Assembly (NCBI GenBank): GCA_902626605.1
Contig: CACOFZ010000008.1
Span: 1 to 61,961 of the forward strand
Direction of reading: 5' to 3'
DNA: 61,961 bases
Source of the DNA: an uncultured PS1 clade bacterium
GTDB lineage: Bacteria; Pseudomonadota; Alphaproteobacteria; MED-G09
This document shows positions 8,227-17,435 of the stretch, in pieces. The notes beneath the pieces were generated by a model. The model had not been told where the DNA came from, did no database searches, and worked only from the letters and a program-made list of their open reading frames with translations. How positions within the stretch are numbered: position 1 is the first letter of the stretch; each line of letters begins with the position of its first letter. A program made the position numbers and the translations under genes.

Positions 8227-9168
8227 ATGAATATTATGTGGGTAGATATGGACTATTTAATTTTATTATTACTAATCACACTATTAGGCATTATGGCATT
8301 AATATTTTTTAATATTAATAATCAAAATAAAGAAACTAACGATAACAAAAATATTTTTATAGACTTTGAAAGAAAACAAGATAGTCAAAACGAAACTCTT
8401 AACAGGCAGGAGAAGGCTCTATCAGATTTAAGAATTTCAATTGAAAATTTTCAAGAGCCAATTCAAAAACTACGCAATTATTTATCTGGCGGAACCAAGG
8501 CTGGACAGTTTGGTGAATGGTCGTTGAAGGCAATTATTCAAGATATTTTTCCAGAAAATAGATATAGAGAAAATGAAGAAATATTAGAGGGTAGCGGTAA
8601 AAGAGTAGAATTTGTAATCATTTTACCAGGAGGATTATTACAGCCTATTGATGCTAAATTTCCATCTGGTTTATATGATAATTACTTAGAGGCATCCTCA
8701 AAAGGTGATAAAGAGAGGGTAAAATCTTCTAAAAAGGATATTGAAAAGCACGTTAAAAGCGATGCTGAGGATATAAAAACAAAATATCTTTTAACTGGTA
8801 AAACATCAGATCTTGGTATTATGTACATACCTAGTGAAGCACTTATTCAACTGATTGATACATTAAATATAAGAGAAGAATTATTTAGAGATTACAGAGT
8901 ATTAATATTAGGTCCAAACTCGCTTGCAGCCTATTTATTAAGTATTTCTATGAATTTTAGAGTTGAGACATTTAATGAAAGAGCTTCTGAAATTATGAAT
9001 GAGTTTGGAAAATTAAAAAAAGAGTTTGAAAAATTTAGTAATTCTACAATTGAACTGAGAAAAAAAGCTGAAGAAATTCTCAATAAGATTGATGAATATG
9101 GTACTAGAGAGAGACAAATGTCAAAAGCCATTAATAATATGGAGAATATTAACAACGAAAAAAAATAA
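8227..9168 (+). CDS. rmuC: RmuC-family DNA recombination protein
   Basis: About 313 residues. One N-terminal membrane segment (around residues 8-27, YLILLLLITLLGIMALIFF) is followed by a Gln/Lys/Glu-rich coiled coil. Then comes the RmuC nuclease-like core: GQFGEWSLKAII, RVEFVIILPGG, PIDAKFPSGLY, YIPSEALIQL and LILGPNSLAAYLL. RmuC limits inversions and rearrangements and is predicted to act on DNA from the inner membrane. I start at ATG 8227, just after the tRNA CCA; ATGs at 8236 and 8248 are in frame and 8248 has GGG a few bases upstream. A longer frame back to 8176 would lie inside the tRNA and is rejected. Compared with E. coli RmuC (475 residues) the coiled coil is short. Confidence 0.85.
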   Translation: MNIMWVDMDYLILLLLITLLGIMALIFFNINNQNKETNDNKNIFIDFERKQDSQNETLNRQEKALSDLRISIENFQEPIQKLRNYLSGGTKAGQFGEWSLKAIIQDIFPENRYRENEEILEGSGKRVEFVIILPGGLLQPIDAKFPSGLYDNYLEASSKGDKERVKSSKKDIEKHVKSDAEDIKTKYLLTGKTSDLGIMYIPSEALIQLIDTLNIREELFRDYRVLILGPNSLAAYLLSISMNFRVETFNERASEIMNEFGKLKKEFEKFSNSTIELRKKAEEILNKIDEYGTRERQMSKAINNMENINNEKK

Positions 9169-9186
9169 TATATTTTCTCACTAAAT

Positions 9187-9215
9187 TTGACTTAAGAATA
9201 TGTTGGTTTTATAAC
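9187..9215 (+). promoter_or_regulatory. sigma-70 promoter of the rpmH operon
   Basis: TTGACT (9187-9192), a 17-base spacer and TATAAC (9210-9215): near-consensus, ending 30 bases before the rpmH start. It should drive rpmH-rnpA-yidC-engB. Confidence 0.75.
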
Positions 9216-9245
9216 CCTGTAGGTTTAAATTTTAAAGGTTAAATT

Positions 9246-9380
9246 ATGAAAAGAACATTCCAGCCTAGTAACTTAGTCAGAAAAAGACGCCATGGTTTTC
9301 GTTCAAGATTACAAACTGTTGGTGGCAGAAATGTCTTATCCAATAGAAGAGCTAAAGGTAGAAAGTCTCTATCAGCTTAA
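9246..9380 (+). CDS. rpmH: 50S ribosomal protein L34
   Basis: A 44-codon gene. It opens [20 protein letters not shown] and ends [12 protein letters not shown], the family signature over its whole length. This small, very basic protein binds 23S rRNA in the large subunit. It heads the conserved rpmH-rnpA-yidC cluster, and a strong promoter lies just upstream. Spacing to rnpA is seven bases. An AAAGG ribosome site precedes the ATG. Confidence 0.98.
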   Translation: MKRTFQPSNLVRKRRHGFRSRLQTVGGRNVLSNRRAKGRKSLSA

Positions 9381-9387
9381 ATAGTTA

Positions 9388-9756
9388 ATGAAATCTGAAC
9401 AAGATGAGAATGGCCCCAAAGAGTTAGGGTTTATTTTAGGTAAAATTACTAAACGTTCAGATTATGTAAAAGCCTCTAGAGGCCGATACATAGAAAAATC
9501 AAGTTTATTTCTTCAAAAAATCAAAAGAGATGATAAAAAGGGTCCAAGATATGGCGTAACAGCCTCAAAAAAAATTGGTATAGCTGTTGAACGTAATAAA
9601 GCAAAAAGAAGAATAAGGCATGCAATTAAAGAAGTGCTTCCAAAGTATGGAAAAAATGGTTACGACTATGTAGTTGTGGCTACAATTAAAACCAACAAAG
9701 TTTCTTGGAAAACTGTACTAAATGATTTAGAGAAGGCTTTTAGGGAGATTAAATAA
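9388..9756 (+). CDS. rnpA: ribonuclease P protein component
   Basis: 122 residues, basic. The RNR motif region VTASKKIGIAVERNKAKRRIR lies at about 57-77, the part that binds the RNase P RNA and pre-tRNA leader. It assists the catalytic RNA in trimming tRNA 5' ends. The N-terminus carries about 14 extra residues (MKSEQDENGPKELG) before the usual start of the fold (ITKRSDYVKASRG), which is common in alphaproteobacteria. The stop overlaps the yidC start by one base (TAATG), indicating translational coupling. Confidence 0.95.
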   Translation: MKSEQDENGPKELGFILGKITKRSDYVKASRGRYIEKSSLFLQKIKRDDKKGPRYGVTASKKIGIAVERNKAKRRIRHAIKEVLPKYGKNGYDYVVVATIKTNKVSWKTVLNDLEKAFREIK

Positions 9757-11462
9757 TGAATGATTCATCAAGGTATATAATGGCAATTGTTTTAGCCATG
9801 ATAATACTTTTTACCTGGCAAATTTTATTTCCTGTAGAGCAAACTTATTATGAACAAGAAAATAGGCAAGAAACCTCCTCAGATGAAATCGCTATATTAG
9901 AAAATAATAATCTAATTTCCGAGACATTAGCTACTTGTAATTCAGAAAAGATAATTATTGATAATGATAGATTAGAAGGTTCAATTGATCTTTGTGGAGC
10001 ACAAATTAATGAAATTTTCTTAAAAAAATTTAATAATACTGCAGATATTGATAGTGATTATGTTCAATTATTCAAAAAAGATTCTTATTGGGTTGAGTCA
10101 GGCTGGCTAGCACCAAGAGGGGCAAATTTCTTATTACCCGATGAAAATACTTTGTGGACATTGGAATCACAAAATAAAGTCCTATCGCCAAATACGCCTA
10201 TAATTATTTCATGGGAAAATGGTAATGGTTTAAAGTTTATTCAAAAATATTCCTTAGATGAAAATTATCTTTTCTCATTTACTCAAGAAGTTGAAAATAA
10301 TACCCCTGGTCTTATAACATTATTTCCGTTTCATAAATTATCCAGAAAAGAACTACCAACTAGTCAAACACTCGGTCTACTTCATGAAGGTCCTGCTGGA
10401 TGGTTTGATGAAAAACTAGATGAGCAAGATTATGATGATATTTTTAAGAAAGATTTTCGCAAAGAGTTCAAGAATGGTTGGATAGGCATAAGAGATAAAT
10501 ATTGGGCAACAGCAATAAGCTCTCTTGATGAGGGTGAAAAAAAAGCTCACTTTAAAGTTTCGAAACAGGATGAAGGTGATATTTATAGAATTGGTTATAC
10601 TGGTGAAGCTACAAGTGCTTCTCCAGGTTCATCATTATCATCAAATGGCTTAATATTCATTGGAGCAAAAGAAGTTGATATAATAGAGGGTTATTCTGAT
10701 AGGAAAGGTCTTCCAAAATTTGATTTAATTATTGATTGGGGTTGGTTTTATTTCATTTCAAAACCATTATTCTATATTTTAGATTTTCTTTATTTATATA
10801 CAGGAAATTTTGGAGTAGCCATTCTCCTTTTAACTGTTCTTATTAAGCTTGTTTTCTTTCCAGTCGTCAATAGATCTTACGTTCAAATGGCTAAAATGAG
10901 GAAAGTACAGCCGGAAATACAAAGAATGAAAGATCTTTATGGTGATGATCGTCAAAAAATGGCACAAGAGATGCAATCCTTATATAAAAAAGAAGAATTA
11001 AAACCTCTTTCTGGCTGCTTACCGGTATTTATCCAAATACCTGTATTTTTTGCACTTTATAATGTTCTGCTTGTAACAATTGAAATGAGACACGCACCTT
11101 TCTTTGGCTGGATAAGAGATTTATCTGCACCTGATCCATTATCAGTATTTAATTTATTTGGAGTCATTGATTGGACACCTCCTCAAATCTTAATGATAGG
11201 AATATTTCATCTATTGTTTGGGCTTACATTTTTACTGCAAACAAAATTAAACCCTGCTCCTACCGATCAAATTCAGAAAACATTGTTTACTTGGATGCCA
11301 ATTTTTATGATTTTTATTGCGGCAAATTTTCCAATAGGTCTTGTCATTTACTGGGCGTGGAATGGATTATTATCAATTCTACAGCAAGCGTATATTATGA
11401 AAAAACAAGGTATGGAAATAGCATTATTTGCGAATTTTGGCGGAAAAAATTCCAATAAATAA
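9756..11462 (+). CDS. yidC: membrane protein insertase YidC
   Basis: 568 residues. An N-terminal membrane anchor (about 7-25) is followed by a large periplasmic beta-sandwich domain (about 45-320) of the Gram-negative type. The five-helix insertase core starts with the segment around FGVAILLLTVLIKLVFFPV. The conserved cytoplasmic hairpin MRKVQPEIQRMKDLYGDD and GCLPVFIQIPVFFALYNVL are present, as is the hydrophilic-groove arginine region. It inserts proteins such as F0 subunit c, alone or with SecYEG. It overlaps rnpA by one base and is followed four bases later by engB. Confidence 0.97.
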   Translation: MNDSSRYIMAIVLAMIILFTWQILFPVEQTYYEQENRQETSSDEIAILENNNLISETLATCNSEKIIIDNDRLEGSIDLCGAQINEIFLKKFNNTADIDSDYVQLFKKDSYWVESGWLAPRGANFLLPDENTLWTLESQNKVLSPNTPIIISWENGNGLKFIQKYSLDENYLFSFTQEVENNTPGLITLFPFHKLSRKELPTSQTLGLLHEGPAGWFDEKLDEQDYDDIFKKDFRKEFKNGWIGIRDKYWATAISSLDEGEKKAHFKVSKQDEGDIYRIGYTGEATSASPGSSLSSNGLIFIGAKEVDIIEGYSDRKGLPKFDLIIDWGWFYFISKPLFYILDFLYLYTGNFGVAILLLTVLIKLVFFPVVNRSYVQMAKMRKVQPEIQRMKDLYGDDRQKMAQEMQSLYKKEELKPLSGCLPVFIQIPVFFALYNVLLVTIEMRHAPFFGWIRDLSAPDPLSVFNLFGVIDWTPPQILMIGIFHLLFGLTFLLQTKLNPAPTDQIQKTLFTWMPIFMIFIAANFPIGLVIYWAWNGLLSILQQAYIMKKQGMEIALFANFGGKNSNK

Positions 11463-11466
11463 TTCA

Positions 11467-12081
11467 ATGACAACATATAAAAAAAATAATTTTTTTGAAA
11501 ACTGTTCTTTTGTTAAAGGTGTTGCAAACATTGAAGGTTTAGAAATTAGTGACCTTCCAGAAATAGCTTTCTTAGGAAGATCAAATGTCGGAAAATCGAC
11601 TCTATTAAATGCCATAACGAAAAAATCAAAATTAGCACATACATCTAAAACTCCTGGTAGAACTCAAGAATTAAATTTTTTTTCAATAATTATTGAGAGG
11701 CCTGTTATGAACATTGTCGACATGCCTGGTTATGGATTTGCTAAAGCTTCAAAAAAAAAAATTAGAGAATGGACTGAATTGTCTAAGTTTTATTTGCAAA
11801 ACAGGCCAAACCTTAGAAGGGTTTTTCTATTGATTGACTCAAGGCATAACGTTAAAGACTCTGATAAAGAAATTATGAGTATGTTGGATGAATGCGCGGT
11901 TTCTTATCAAATAGTTTTGACTAAAATTGATAAAATTAATAATCATAATGATGTAATTTTAGAAACGAAAAATTCGATTCAAAAATTTATTGCAGTTCAC
12001 CCTGAAATTCACTCGACCTCTTCTCATAAAGAACGAGGTTTGGAAGATCTAAGGAATGCAATATCTTCTATGGTAGAATAA
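11467..12081 (+). CDS. engB: ribosome biogenesis GTP-binding protein EngB (YihA/YsxC)
   Basis: 204 residues from ATG 11467. An in-frame upstream start at 11428 lies inside yidC and would add 13 unrelated residues. The G motifs are G1 GRSNVGKST (37-45), the G2 Thr in KTPGRTQ, G3 DMPGYG (85-90) and G4 TKID (152-155). The TRAFAC GTPase acts in 50S assembly. Codons 95-99 (S-K-K-K-I) are written as an uninterrupted run of eleven A (11751-11761), an unusually slippage-prone tract in an essential-type gene. Fourth gene of the rpmH operon. Confidence 0.95.
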   Translation: MTTYKKNNFFENCSFVKGVANIEGLEISDLPEIAFLGRSNVGKSTLLNAITKKSKLAHTSKTPGRTQELNFFSIIIERPVMNIVDMPGYGFAKASKKKIREWTELSKFYLQNRPNLRRVFLLIDSRHNVKDSDKEIMSMLDECAVSYQIVLTKIDKINNHNDVILETKNSIQKFIAVHPEIHSTSSHKERGLEDLRNAISSMVE

Positions 12082-12128
12082 TGTTTACTGTATTATAAGA
12101 AAAAAATAACGGGAATTAAGGAATTAAT

Positions 12129-13028
12129 ATGAGTAAAAAAGAAGGAGCTGTTGAAAACTGGCTGAGTAACGCTGATATGCTAACTGCTGCTCTTCCTTAT
12201 ATGCAAAAGTATAATGGTTCTATTGTTGTTATTAAATATGGCGGCAATGCAATGGCCGAAAATGAACTCGTTGAATCATTTTGTAATGACATTGTTTTTT
12301 TAAAACAAAGTGGTTTAAAACCAGTAATAGTTCATGGTGGCGGGCCTCAAATTGGTTTAATGCTTGAAAGATTAGGTATTAAAACAAAGTTTGAATCTGG
12401 TATGAGAATAACCGATGAAAGTACTCTGGAAGTTGTGGAAATGGTTTTAGCAGGAAAAATAAATAAAGATATTGCATCAAAAATAAATTCTGCTGGAGGA
12501 AAAGCTGTAGGTATATCTGGTAAAGACAGCTCAATGATTATTGCTGAGAAACTTACAAAGCAAAAAAATTTCGATGAGTCTAATATTGAGAAAATTATTG
12601 ATTTAGGTTTTGTTGGAATACCGAAAAAAATTAATAATGAAATTATTGAGACACTTATTGCTGACGACTTTATCCCTGTTATTGCCCCTCTAGGAATTAG
12701 TGATGATGGTAAAACATATAACATTAATGCTGATACCGTAGCTGGCGCTATAGCATCTTCCCTAAAATCAAAACGTTTATTAATTTTGACAGATGTAAAG
12801 GGTGTTATGGACTCTAATCAAAATCTAATTGAAGAAGTTGATGAAGAAAAAATATTAAAAATGATTGATACTGGTGAAGTTTCAGGCGGGATGATACCAA
12901 AAATAAATACTTGCTTAGATAGTGTAAAAGATGGTGTTGATGCTGCTGTGATAGTTGATGGAAGAGTAAAGCATGCTGTCTTGTTAGAATTATTTACTGA
13001 TCATGGCGCTGGAACATTAATAAGGTAA
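12129..13028 (+). CDS. argB: acetylglutamate kinase
   Basis: 299 residues, amino-acid-kinase family. K36YGG39 phosphate binding and the VHGGGPQI loop (68-75) are present, as are NADTVAGAIA (nucleotide and substrate contact), LILTDVKGV and SGGMIPK. It phosphorylates N-acetyl-L-glutamate, the second step of arginine synthesis. An N-terminal extra helix (NWLSNADMLTAALPYMQKY) is the type seen in hexameric, arginine-inhibited enzymes, so feedback control is likely. It starts 47 bases after engB with a GGAATTAAGGAAT leader and is followed by a HAD gene after nine bases. Confidence 0.96.
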   Translation: MSKKEGAVENWLSNADMLTAALPYMQKYNGSIVVIKYGGNAMAENELVESFCNDIVFLKQSGLKPVIVHGGGPQIGLMLERLGIKTKFESGMRITDESTLEVVEMVLAGKINKDIASKINSAGGKAVGISGKDSSMIIAEKLTKQKNFDESNIEKIIDLGFVGIPKKINNEIIETLIADDFIPVIAPLGISDDGKTYNINADTVAGAIASSLKSKRLLILTDVKGVMDSNQNLIEEVDEEKILKMIDTGEVSGGMIPKINTCLDSVKDGVDAAVIVDGRVKHAVLLELFTDHGAGTLIR

Positions 13029-13037
13029 TGTATTTTT

Positions 13038-13736
13038 ATGAGTCTTTCATCAATTAAAACATGGATCTTTGATCTTGATAATACCTTGTATCCTCCTGAA
13101 GAGAATATTTTTAGTCAAATAGATCAAAAGATGACATTATTTATTGCTGATAATTTAGAAATTAGTAATGAAGAAGCTTTTAATATTCAAAAACAAAATT
13201 TTATAGATCACGGAACTACTTTAGCTGGTTTTATGAATTCAGGTAATGACAAAATAAATCCTGATAAATTCCTAGAATTTGTTCATAATATTAATTTAAG
13301 CTCTCTGAAAGAAAATAATGATCTTCGACGAACTCTTCTCTTGTTACCAGGTAAAAAATATATTTTTACAAATGGAACAAAAAAACATGCTGAAAATGTT
13401 TTAAAAAAATTAAATCTAGAAAATATTTTTCATTCAATATTTGGAATTAAAGAAGCTAATTATTTGCCTAAACCCAATATTGAAACATATAATTTATTTT
13501 TAAAAACCTATAAGGTTGATCCGAAAACATCAATTATGTTTGAAGATATGGGAAGAAATTTGATCCCTGCTAAAGAATTAGGAATGAAAACTGTTTTGTT
13601 AGATAGGAAATTACCTAATCAAAATAACCGTGGTCAAAAAGAAAAATATAAGAATTTATGGGATGATAGTTATGACGCAGATTATATTATTGACGATATC
13701 GTAAAGTTCCTGAATAACCAATATAGTGAACACTAA
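13038..13736 (+). CDS. HAD-superfamily pyrimidine 5'-nucleotidase-like hydrolase
   Basis: 232 residues. HAD motif I is FDLDNTLYPP (11-20, nucleophile D12, acid/base D14). Motif II is IFTNGT and motif IV is MFEDMGRNL. A helical cap (about 20-95) of the subfamily IA type is present. The match to FDLDNTLYP-type enzymes points to the Sdt1/PpnN-like pyrimidine 5'-nucleotidase group, which often lies between argB and dapD in alphaproteobacteria. The natural substrate here is inferred from family only. Start ATG at 13038, with the preceding stop nine bases upstream. Confidence 0.85.
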   Translation: MSLSSIKTWIFDLDNTLYPPEENIFSQIDQKMTLFIADNLEISNEEAFNIQKQNFIDHGTTLAGFMNSGNDKINPDKFLEFVHNINLSSLKENNDLRRTLLLLPGKKYIFTNGTKKHAENVLKKLNLENIFHSIFGIKEANYLPKPNIETYNLFLKTYKVDPKTSIMFEDMGRNLIPAKELGMKTVLLDRKLPNQNNRGQKEKYKNLWDDSYDADYIIDDIVKFLNNQYSEH

Positions 13737-13751
13737 ATTAAAGAGATAATT

Positions 13752-14582
13752 ATGGATAAAAAAATAATTGATACAATTGAGCAGGCTTTTGAAAATATCG
13801 AAAGTATTAACTCAAGTTCTGATAGTGGAATTATTTCTGTCATAAATGAGACAATTAAAAATCTAGACTCTGGAAAAATAAGAGTTGCCGAAAAAAATAA
13901 TAACGATTGGATAATAAACCAATGGGTCAAAAAATCTATACTACTTTATTTTCGTATCAATGATATGAAATTGATTTCAAATAGCCCCGGTAATAGTAAT
14001 TGGTGGGATAAAATAGACTCAAAGTTTAGTGATATGGGTGATAAGGAATTTAAAAATGCTGGATTCAGAGCTGTGCCTGGATCAATCGTCCGAAAAGGAT
14101 CGTTTGTAGATAGTGGTTGTGTTTTAATGCCAAGTTTTATTAATATCGGTGCTTATGTAGGATCTGGAACAATGGTCGATACTTGGGCAACAATCGGTTC
14201 ATGTGCACAAATTGGAGCTAACTGCCATATATCAGGTGGTGCAGGCATTGGAGGGGTCTTAGAGCCATTGCAAGCCAATCCAGTAATTATTGAAGATAAT
14301 TGCTTTATCGGTGCAAGGTCAGAAGTAGCTGAAGGAGTAATTGTTCGCGAAGGAAGTGTTCTATCTATGGGAGTATATCTATCAGCTTCAACTCCTATTG
14401 TTGATAGAGAAACAGGAAAAATAATTAGAGGAGAAGTTCCGCCATACTCAGTTATTATACCAGGAACATTCTCACCAAACAATGATAGCTCAAAACCTTC
14501 GCTTTATTGCGCTGTAATTGTAAAAATAGTCGATGAAAAAACTAGATCTAAGACCTCAATAAATGAGCTATTAAGAGATTAA
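13752..14582 (+). CDS. dapD: 2,3,4,5-tetrahydropyridine-2,6-dicarboxylate N-succinyltransferase
   Basis: 276 residues. A helical N-terminal domain precedes a left-handed parallel beta-helix of hexapeptide repeats (about 95-220: [20 protein letters not shown] and so on), with [22 protein letters not shown] as the signature. It transfers succinyl from succinyl-CoA to tetrahydrodipicolinate in meso-diaminopimelate and lysine synthesis, which also feeds peptidoglycan. It directly precedes dapE, the step that later removes the succinyl group after one intervening transamination, four bases away. Confidence 0.96.
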   Translation: MDKKIIDTIEQAFENIESINSSSDSGIISVINETIKNLDSGKIRVAEKNNNDWIINQWVKKSILLYFRINDMKLISNSPGNSNWWDKIDSKFSDMGDKEFKNAGFRAVPGSIVRKGSFVDSGCVLMPSFINIGAYVGSGTMVDTWATIGSCAQIGANCHISGGAGIGGVLEPLQANPVIIEDNCFIGARSEVAEGVIVREGSVLSMGVYLSASTPIVDRETGKIIRGEVPPYSVIIPGTFSPNNDSSKPSLYCAVIVKIVDEKTRSKTSINELLRD

Positions 14583-14586
14583 TAAA

Positions 14587-15741
14587 ATGATTGATATAGA
14601 AAATGGCGATCCAGTAATACTTACAAAAGCACTAATATCTTGTCGTTCTGTAACACCTGAAAATGATGGTGCGATTGAACAGCTCGCGCATTGGCTAAAA
14701 GAGGTAGGTTTTAAGTGTGAAATTTTAAATTTCAAAGATGATGGTACTGATGATATTCTCAACCTATGGGCAAGAATTGGTAATGAACAGGGTCCTGCTT
14801 TGTGTTTTGCAGGTCATACTGATGTAGTGCCTGAGGGAGATGAGAAAAGTTGGTCCTCCGCTCCTTTTGAGGCTAATGAAATAAATGGAAAGATTATAGG
14901 GCGTGGAGCTACGGATATGAAAGGTGCTATCGCCTCATTTGTTTCAGCTACAAAAAAATTTCTCGATGAAAAGGAGAATTTTGCAGGATCAATCTCATTT
15001 ATTATTACTGGAGATGAAGAAGGTATCGCCATTAATGGAACAAAGAAATTATTAAATTGGATGAAAGGAAAAAATATTTCCTTCGACGATTGTATTGTTG
15101 GAGAGCCAACTAATCCGAAAAAATTAGGTGAAATGATAAAAATAGGAAGGCGAGGGAGTGTAAATGGAGCTCTTACTGTCACTGGTGAGCAAGGTCATGT
15201 TGCTTATCCACATTTTGCCAAAAACCCAATACCAATATTGTTGGATATTTTAAATGATTTAACTTCAGATGAACTTGATCAAGGAAACGAACATTTTCAA
15301 CCTTCTAACCTTGAAATAACATCAATCGATGTAGGGAACAAAGCAACAAACGTTATTCCTAATTCAGCATCTGCCAATTTTAATATTAGATATAATGATA
15401 ATTTTAATAAAGAAACAATAGAGAGTGAAATCAAAAGAAGGCTGAAGAATTTTGAAAATAGGTTTTCTCTCGAACTAGATCACTCTGGAGAGTCATTCCT
15501 AACAAAGCCAGGTAAACTTGTTAATGATTTATCAGAAATTATTTTTGATAAAACAGGTATAACTCCAGATTTATCAACATCTGGAGGTACATCTGATGCA
15601 AGATTTATTAAGAACTACGGAAATGTTGTTGAATTTGGCCTCATAAGCGAGACTATGCATCAAATAGATGAGTCAGTTGATGTTAAAGATATTGAAAACC
15701 TAACTGATATATATTACAAGGTTTTAACAAAATATTTCTAA
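14587..15741 (+). CDS. dapE: succinyl-diaminopimelate desuccinylase
   Basis: 384 residues, M20 metallopeptidase family. Zinc ligands and catalytic residues: H77 and D79 in FAGHTDVVP, D110 in GRGATDMKG, E144/E145 in GDEEG, with a late His in MHQIDESV. The lid or dimerisation domain is at about 175-295 and begins GRRGSVNGALTVTGEQGHVAYP. It releases succinate from N-succinyl-L,L-diaminopimelate. Its stop overlaps the stop of truA on the other strand by four bases. Confidence 0.96.
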   Translation: MIDIENGDPVILTKALISCRSVTPENDGAIEQLAHWLKEVGFKCEILNFKDDGTDDILNLWARIGNEQGPALCFAGHTDVVPEGDEKSWSSAPFEANEINGKIIGRGATDMKGAIASFVSATKKFLDEKENFAGSISFIITGDEEGIAINGTKKLLNWMKGKNISFDDCIVGEPTNPKKLGEMIKIGRRGSVNGALTVTGEQGHVAYPHFAKNPIPILLDILNDLTSDELDQGNEHFQPSNLEITSIDVGNKATNVIPNSASANFNIRYNDNFNKETIESEIKRRLKNFENRFSLELDHSGESFLTKPGKLVNDLSEIIFDKTGITPDLSTSGGTSDARFIKNYGNVVEFGLISETMHQIDESVDVKDIENLTDIYYKVLTKYF

Positions 15742-16478
15742 GCGTAATCTACTCTTTCAAGGCTGAGACCTTCAGCTGGAGCTACAGGACCACACAAAGT
15801 TCGATCCTTCTTGTCTAGTATTTCCTTTATCTTTTTTTGATCCCACTTTCCTTCTCCAACTAACTTCAAAGATCCGACAATTGACCTTACTTGGTTGTGA
15901 AGAAATGATTTCGCTGAAATTCTAATACTAATAGTATCATTGAATTGTTCAATTATAATTTCATCAATAGTTTTAGATGGTGATTTAGACTGACAATGAG
16001 ATGAACGAAAAGTTGTAAAATCATGATTACCAATTAAATATTTGGAGGCAGTAATCATTGGATCAATATTTAGTTTTCTTCCTACTCTCCAATATTTTCC
16101 TTTATCAAAAGTTAATGGCGCTCTCCTATTAATTATTCCGTATTTATAATGTCTTTTAATTGCTGAAAATCTAGCATGAAAATTGTTGCTGACCTCCAAA
16201 ACATCTATAACAGCTATTGGATGAGGTTTTAAATGATTGTTTAATGCCTCTCTCATCTCATTTGCATCTGTTTTTCTTTCTAAATCAATGTGCGAAACTT
16301 GACCTCTTGCATGAACACCAGAGTCAGTTCTACCAGCTGTAAATATTTTTACATCCTCTTTTGAAAAATCTTTGATAGCCTTACAGACATAATCCTGAAT
16401 GCCACTTTTATCTTTTTGACTTTGCCAACCATTAAAAGGTCTACCATCATATTCGATTGTAAGCTTCCATCTCGCCAT
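15738..16478 (-). CDS. truA: tRNA pseudouridine synthase A
   Basis: 246 residues. The catalytic Asp is D52 in TAGRTDSGVHARGQVSHID, the TruA signature; FLHNQVRSIVGSL and the N-terminal YDGRPFNGWQSQ are also typical. It makes pseudouridine at tRNA positions 38-40. It is the last gene of a def-fmt-truA run on the minus strand, with one base between the fmt stop and the truA start. Confidence 0.96.
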   Translation of the reverse strand: MARWKLTIEYDGRPFNGWQSQKDKSGIQDYVCKAIKDFSKEDVKIFTAGRTDSGVHARGQVSHIDLERKTDANEMREALNNHLKPHPIAVIDVLEVSNNFHARFSAIKRHYKYGIINRRAPLTFDKGKYWRVGRKLNIDPMITASKYLIGNHDFTTFRSSHCQSKSPSKTIDEIIIEQFNDTISIRISAKSFLHNQVRSIVGSLKLVGEGKWDQKKIKEILDKKDRTLCGPVAPAEGLSLERVDYA

Positions 16479-17435
16479 TTACTCTAAAATTTCTCCAACT
16501 AACATTGAGTTTCCTCTAAGATAATCTTCAATATTCATTACTTTTTTACCCTCGGGTTTAACTGATAAAATTTCTATAGCATTTTTACCACAAGCTATAA
16601 CTTGCTCACTTATAACTTCACCAGGCTTAAAGTTATTTTTAATATGTGAGATTCTAGCGTCTAAAACTTTTACTCTTTTATTTTTTTTACTCAAGAACCA
16701 AGCTCCAGGATATGGGCTTAATCCTCTTATCAAATGTAAAACTTCATCTGCACTTTTTTTCCAACTTATTCTACATTCAACTTTTTGAATTTTTTCAGCA
16801 TAAGTAATACCTTCTTCCTCTTGATTGTAGGGCTGTATTTCGTCATTAACATACTTATATAAAGTATCAATTAGATTATCTGATGCTAGTAATGATAATT
16901 TATCATGAAGAGACTTTGCGTTCATATTTTGATCAATTTTTATAGGAAATTTTTTTACAATCATTCCTGTATCAAGGCCTTCATCCATTAACATAAAAGT
17001 AATTCCTGTCTCCTCATCTCCATTCATAATAGATCTTTCAATTGGTGCCGCTCCCCTCCATCGAGGAAGGATTGAAGCATGTATATTAAGACAACCAAAC
17101 TTAGGAATGTTTAAAATTTTTTTTGGCAAAATTAATCCATAGGCGGAAACAATAATTATATCTGGATCAAGATCCTTAATAAAAGCAATTTCATTATCAT
17201 TTTTAAAATTTTGAGGTGTATATACTGGAATTTTTGCGTCTTCTCCAAAAGTATGAACAGGAGTTTTATTTTCTTTCATTCCTCTTCCAGACTTCCTTGG
17301 GGGTTGAGAATAAATAGCAATAATTTTGTGAGCGCTTCCCAATAATGCTTTTAGAGGTTCGATTGAAAAGTTGGGAGTACCCATAAATATAATTTTCAAA
17401 GGTGAATTAGTTTTAGAAAAAATTAAGTCATTCAT
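16479..17435 (-). CDS. fmt: methionyl-tRNA formyltransferase
   Basis: 318 residues. N-terminal formyltransferase domain with FMGTPNFS and catalytic N117/H119 in LNIHASILPRWRGAAPI. The substrate-binding GITFMLMDEGLDTG stretch and a C-terminal tRNA-binding domain (from about 215) follow. It formylates initiator Met-tRNA. The start overlaps the end of def by eight bases, the usual coupling of the formylation and deformylation genes. Confidence 0.96.
   Translation of the reverse strand: MNDLIFSKTNSPLKIIFMGTPNFSIEPLKALLGSAHKIIAIYSQPPRKSGRGMKENKTPVHTFGEDAKIPVYTPQNFKNDNEIAFIKDLDPDIIIVSAYGLILPKKILNIPKFGCLNIHASILPRWRGAAPIERSIMNGDEETGITFMLMDEGLDTGMIVKKFPIKIDQNMNAKSLHDKLSLLASDNLIDTLYKYVNDEIQPYNQEEEGITYAEKIQKVECRISWKKSADEVLHLIRGLSPYPGAWFLSKKNKRVKVLDARISHIKNNFKPGEVISEQVIACGKNAIEILSVKPEGKKVMNIEDYLRGNSMLVGEILE

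Noticed and set aside
8118-8312. Open frame of 64 codons across the tRNA gene
   Set aside because: It lies over tRNA-Arg and the start of rmuC in another frame; the peptide resembles only tRNA-overlap translations.
12347-12724. 125-codon open frame antisense to argB
   Set aside because: It is the reverse-strand shadow of a conserved coding sequence in AT-rich DNA, with no ribosome site or recognisable fold.
14153-14482. 109-codon antisense frame in dapD
   Set aside because: Shadow of the hexapeptide-repeat codons, no independent evidence of coding.
15207-15215. DnaA box TTATCCACA inside dapE
   Set aside because: A single copy within a coding sequence, explained by codons Tyr-Pro-His; no cluster around it.
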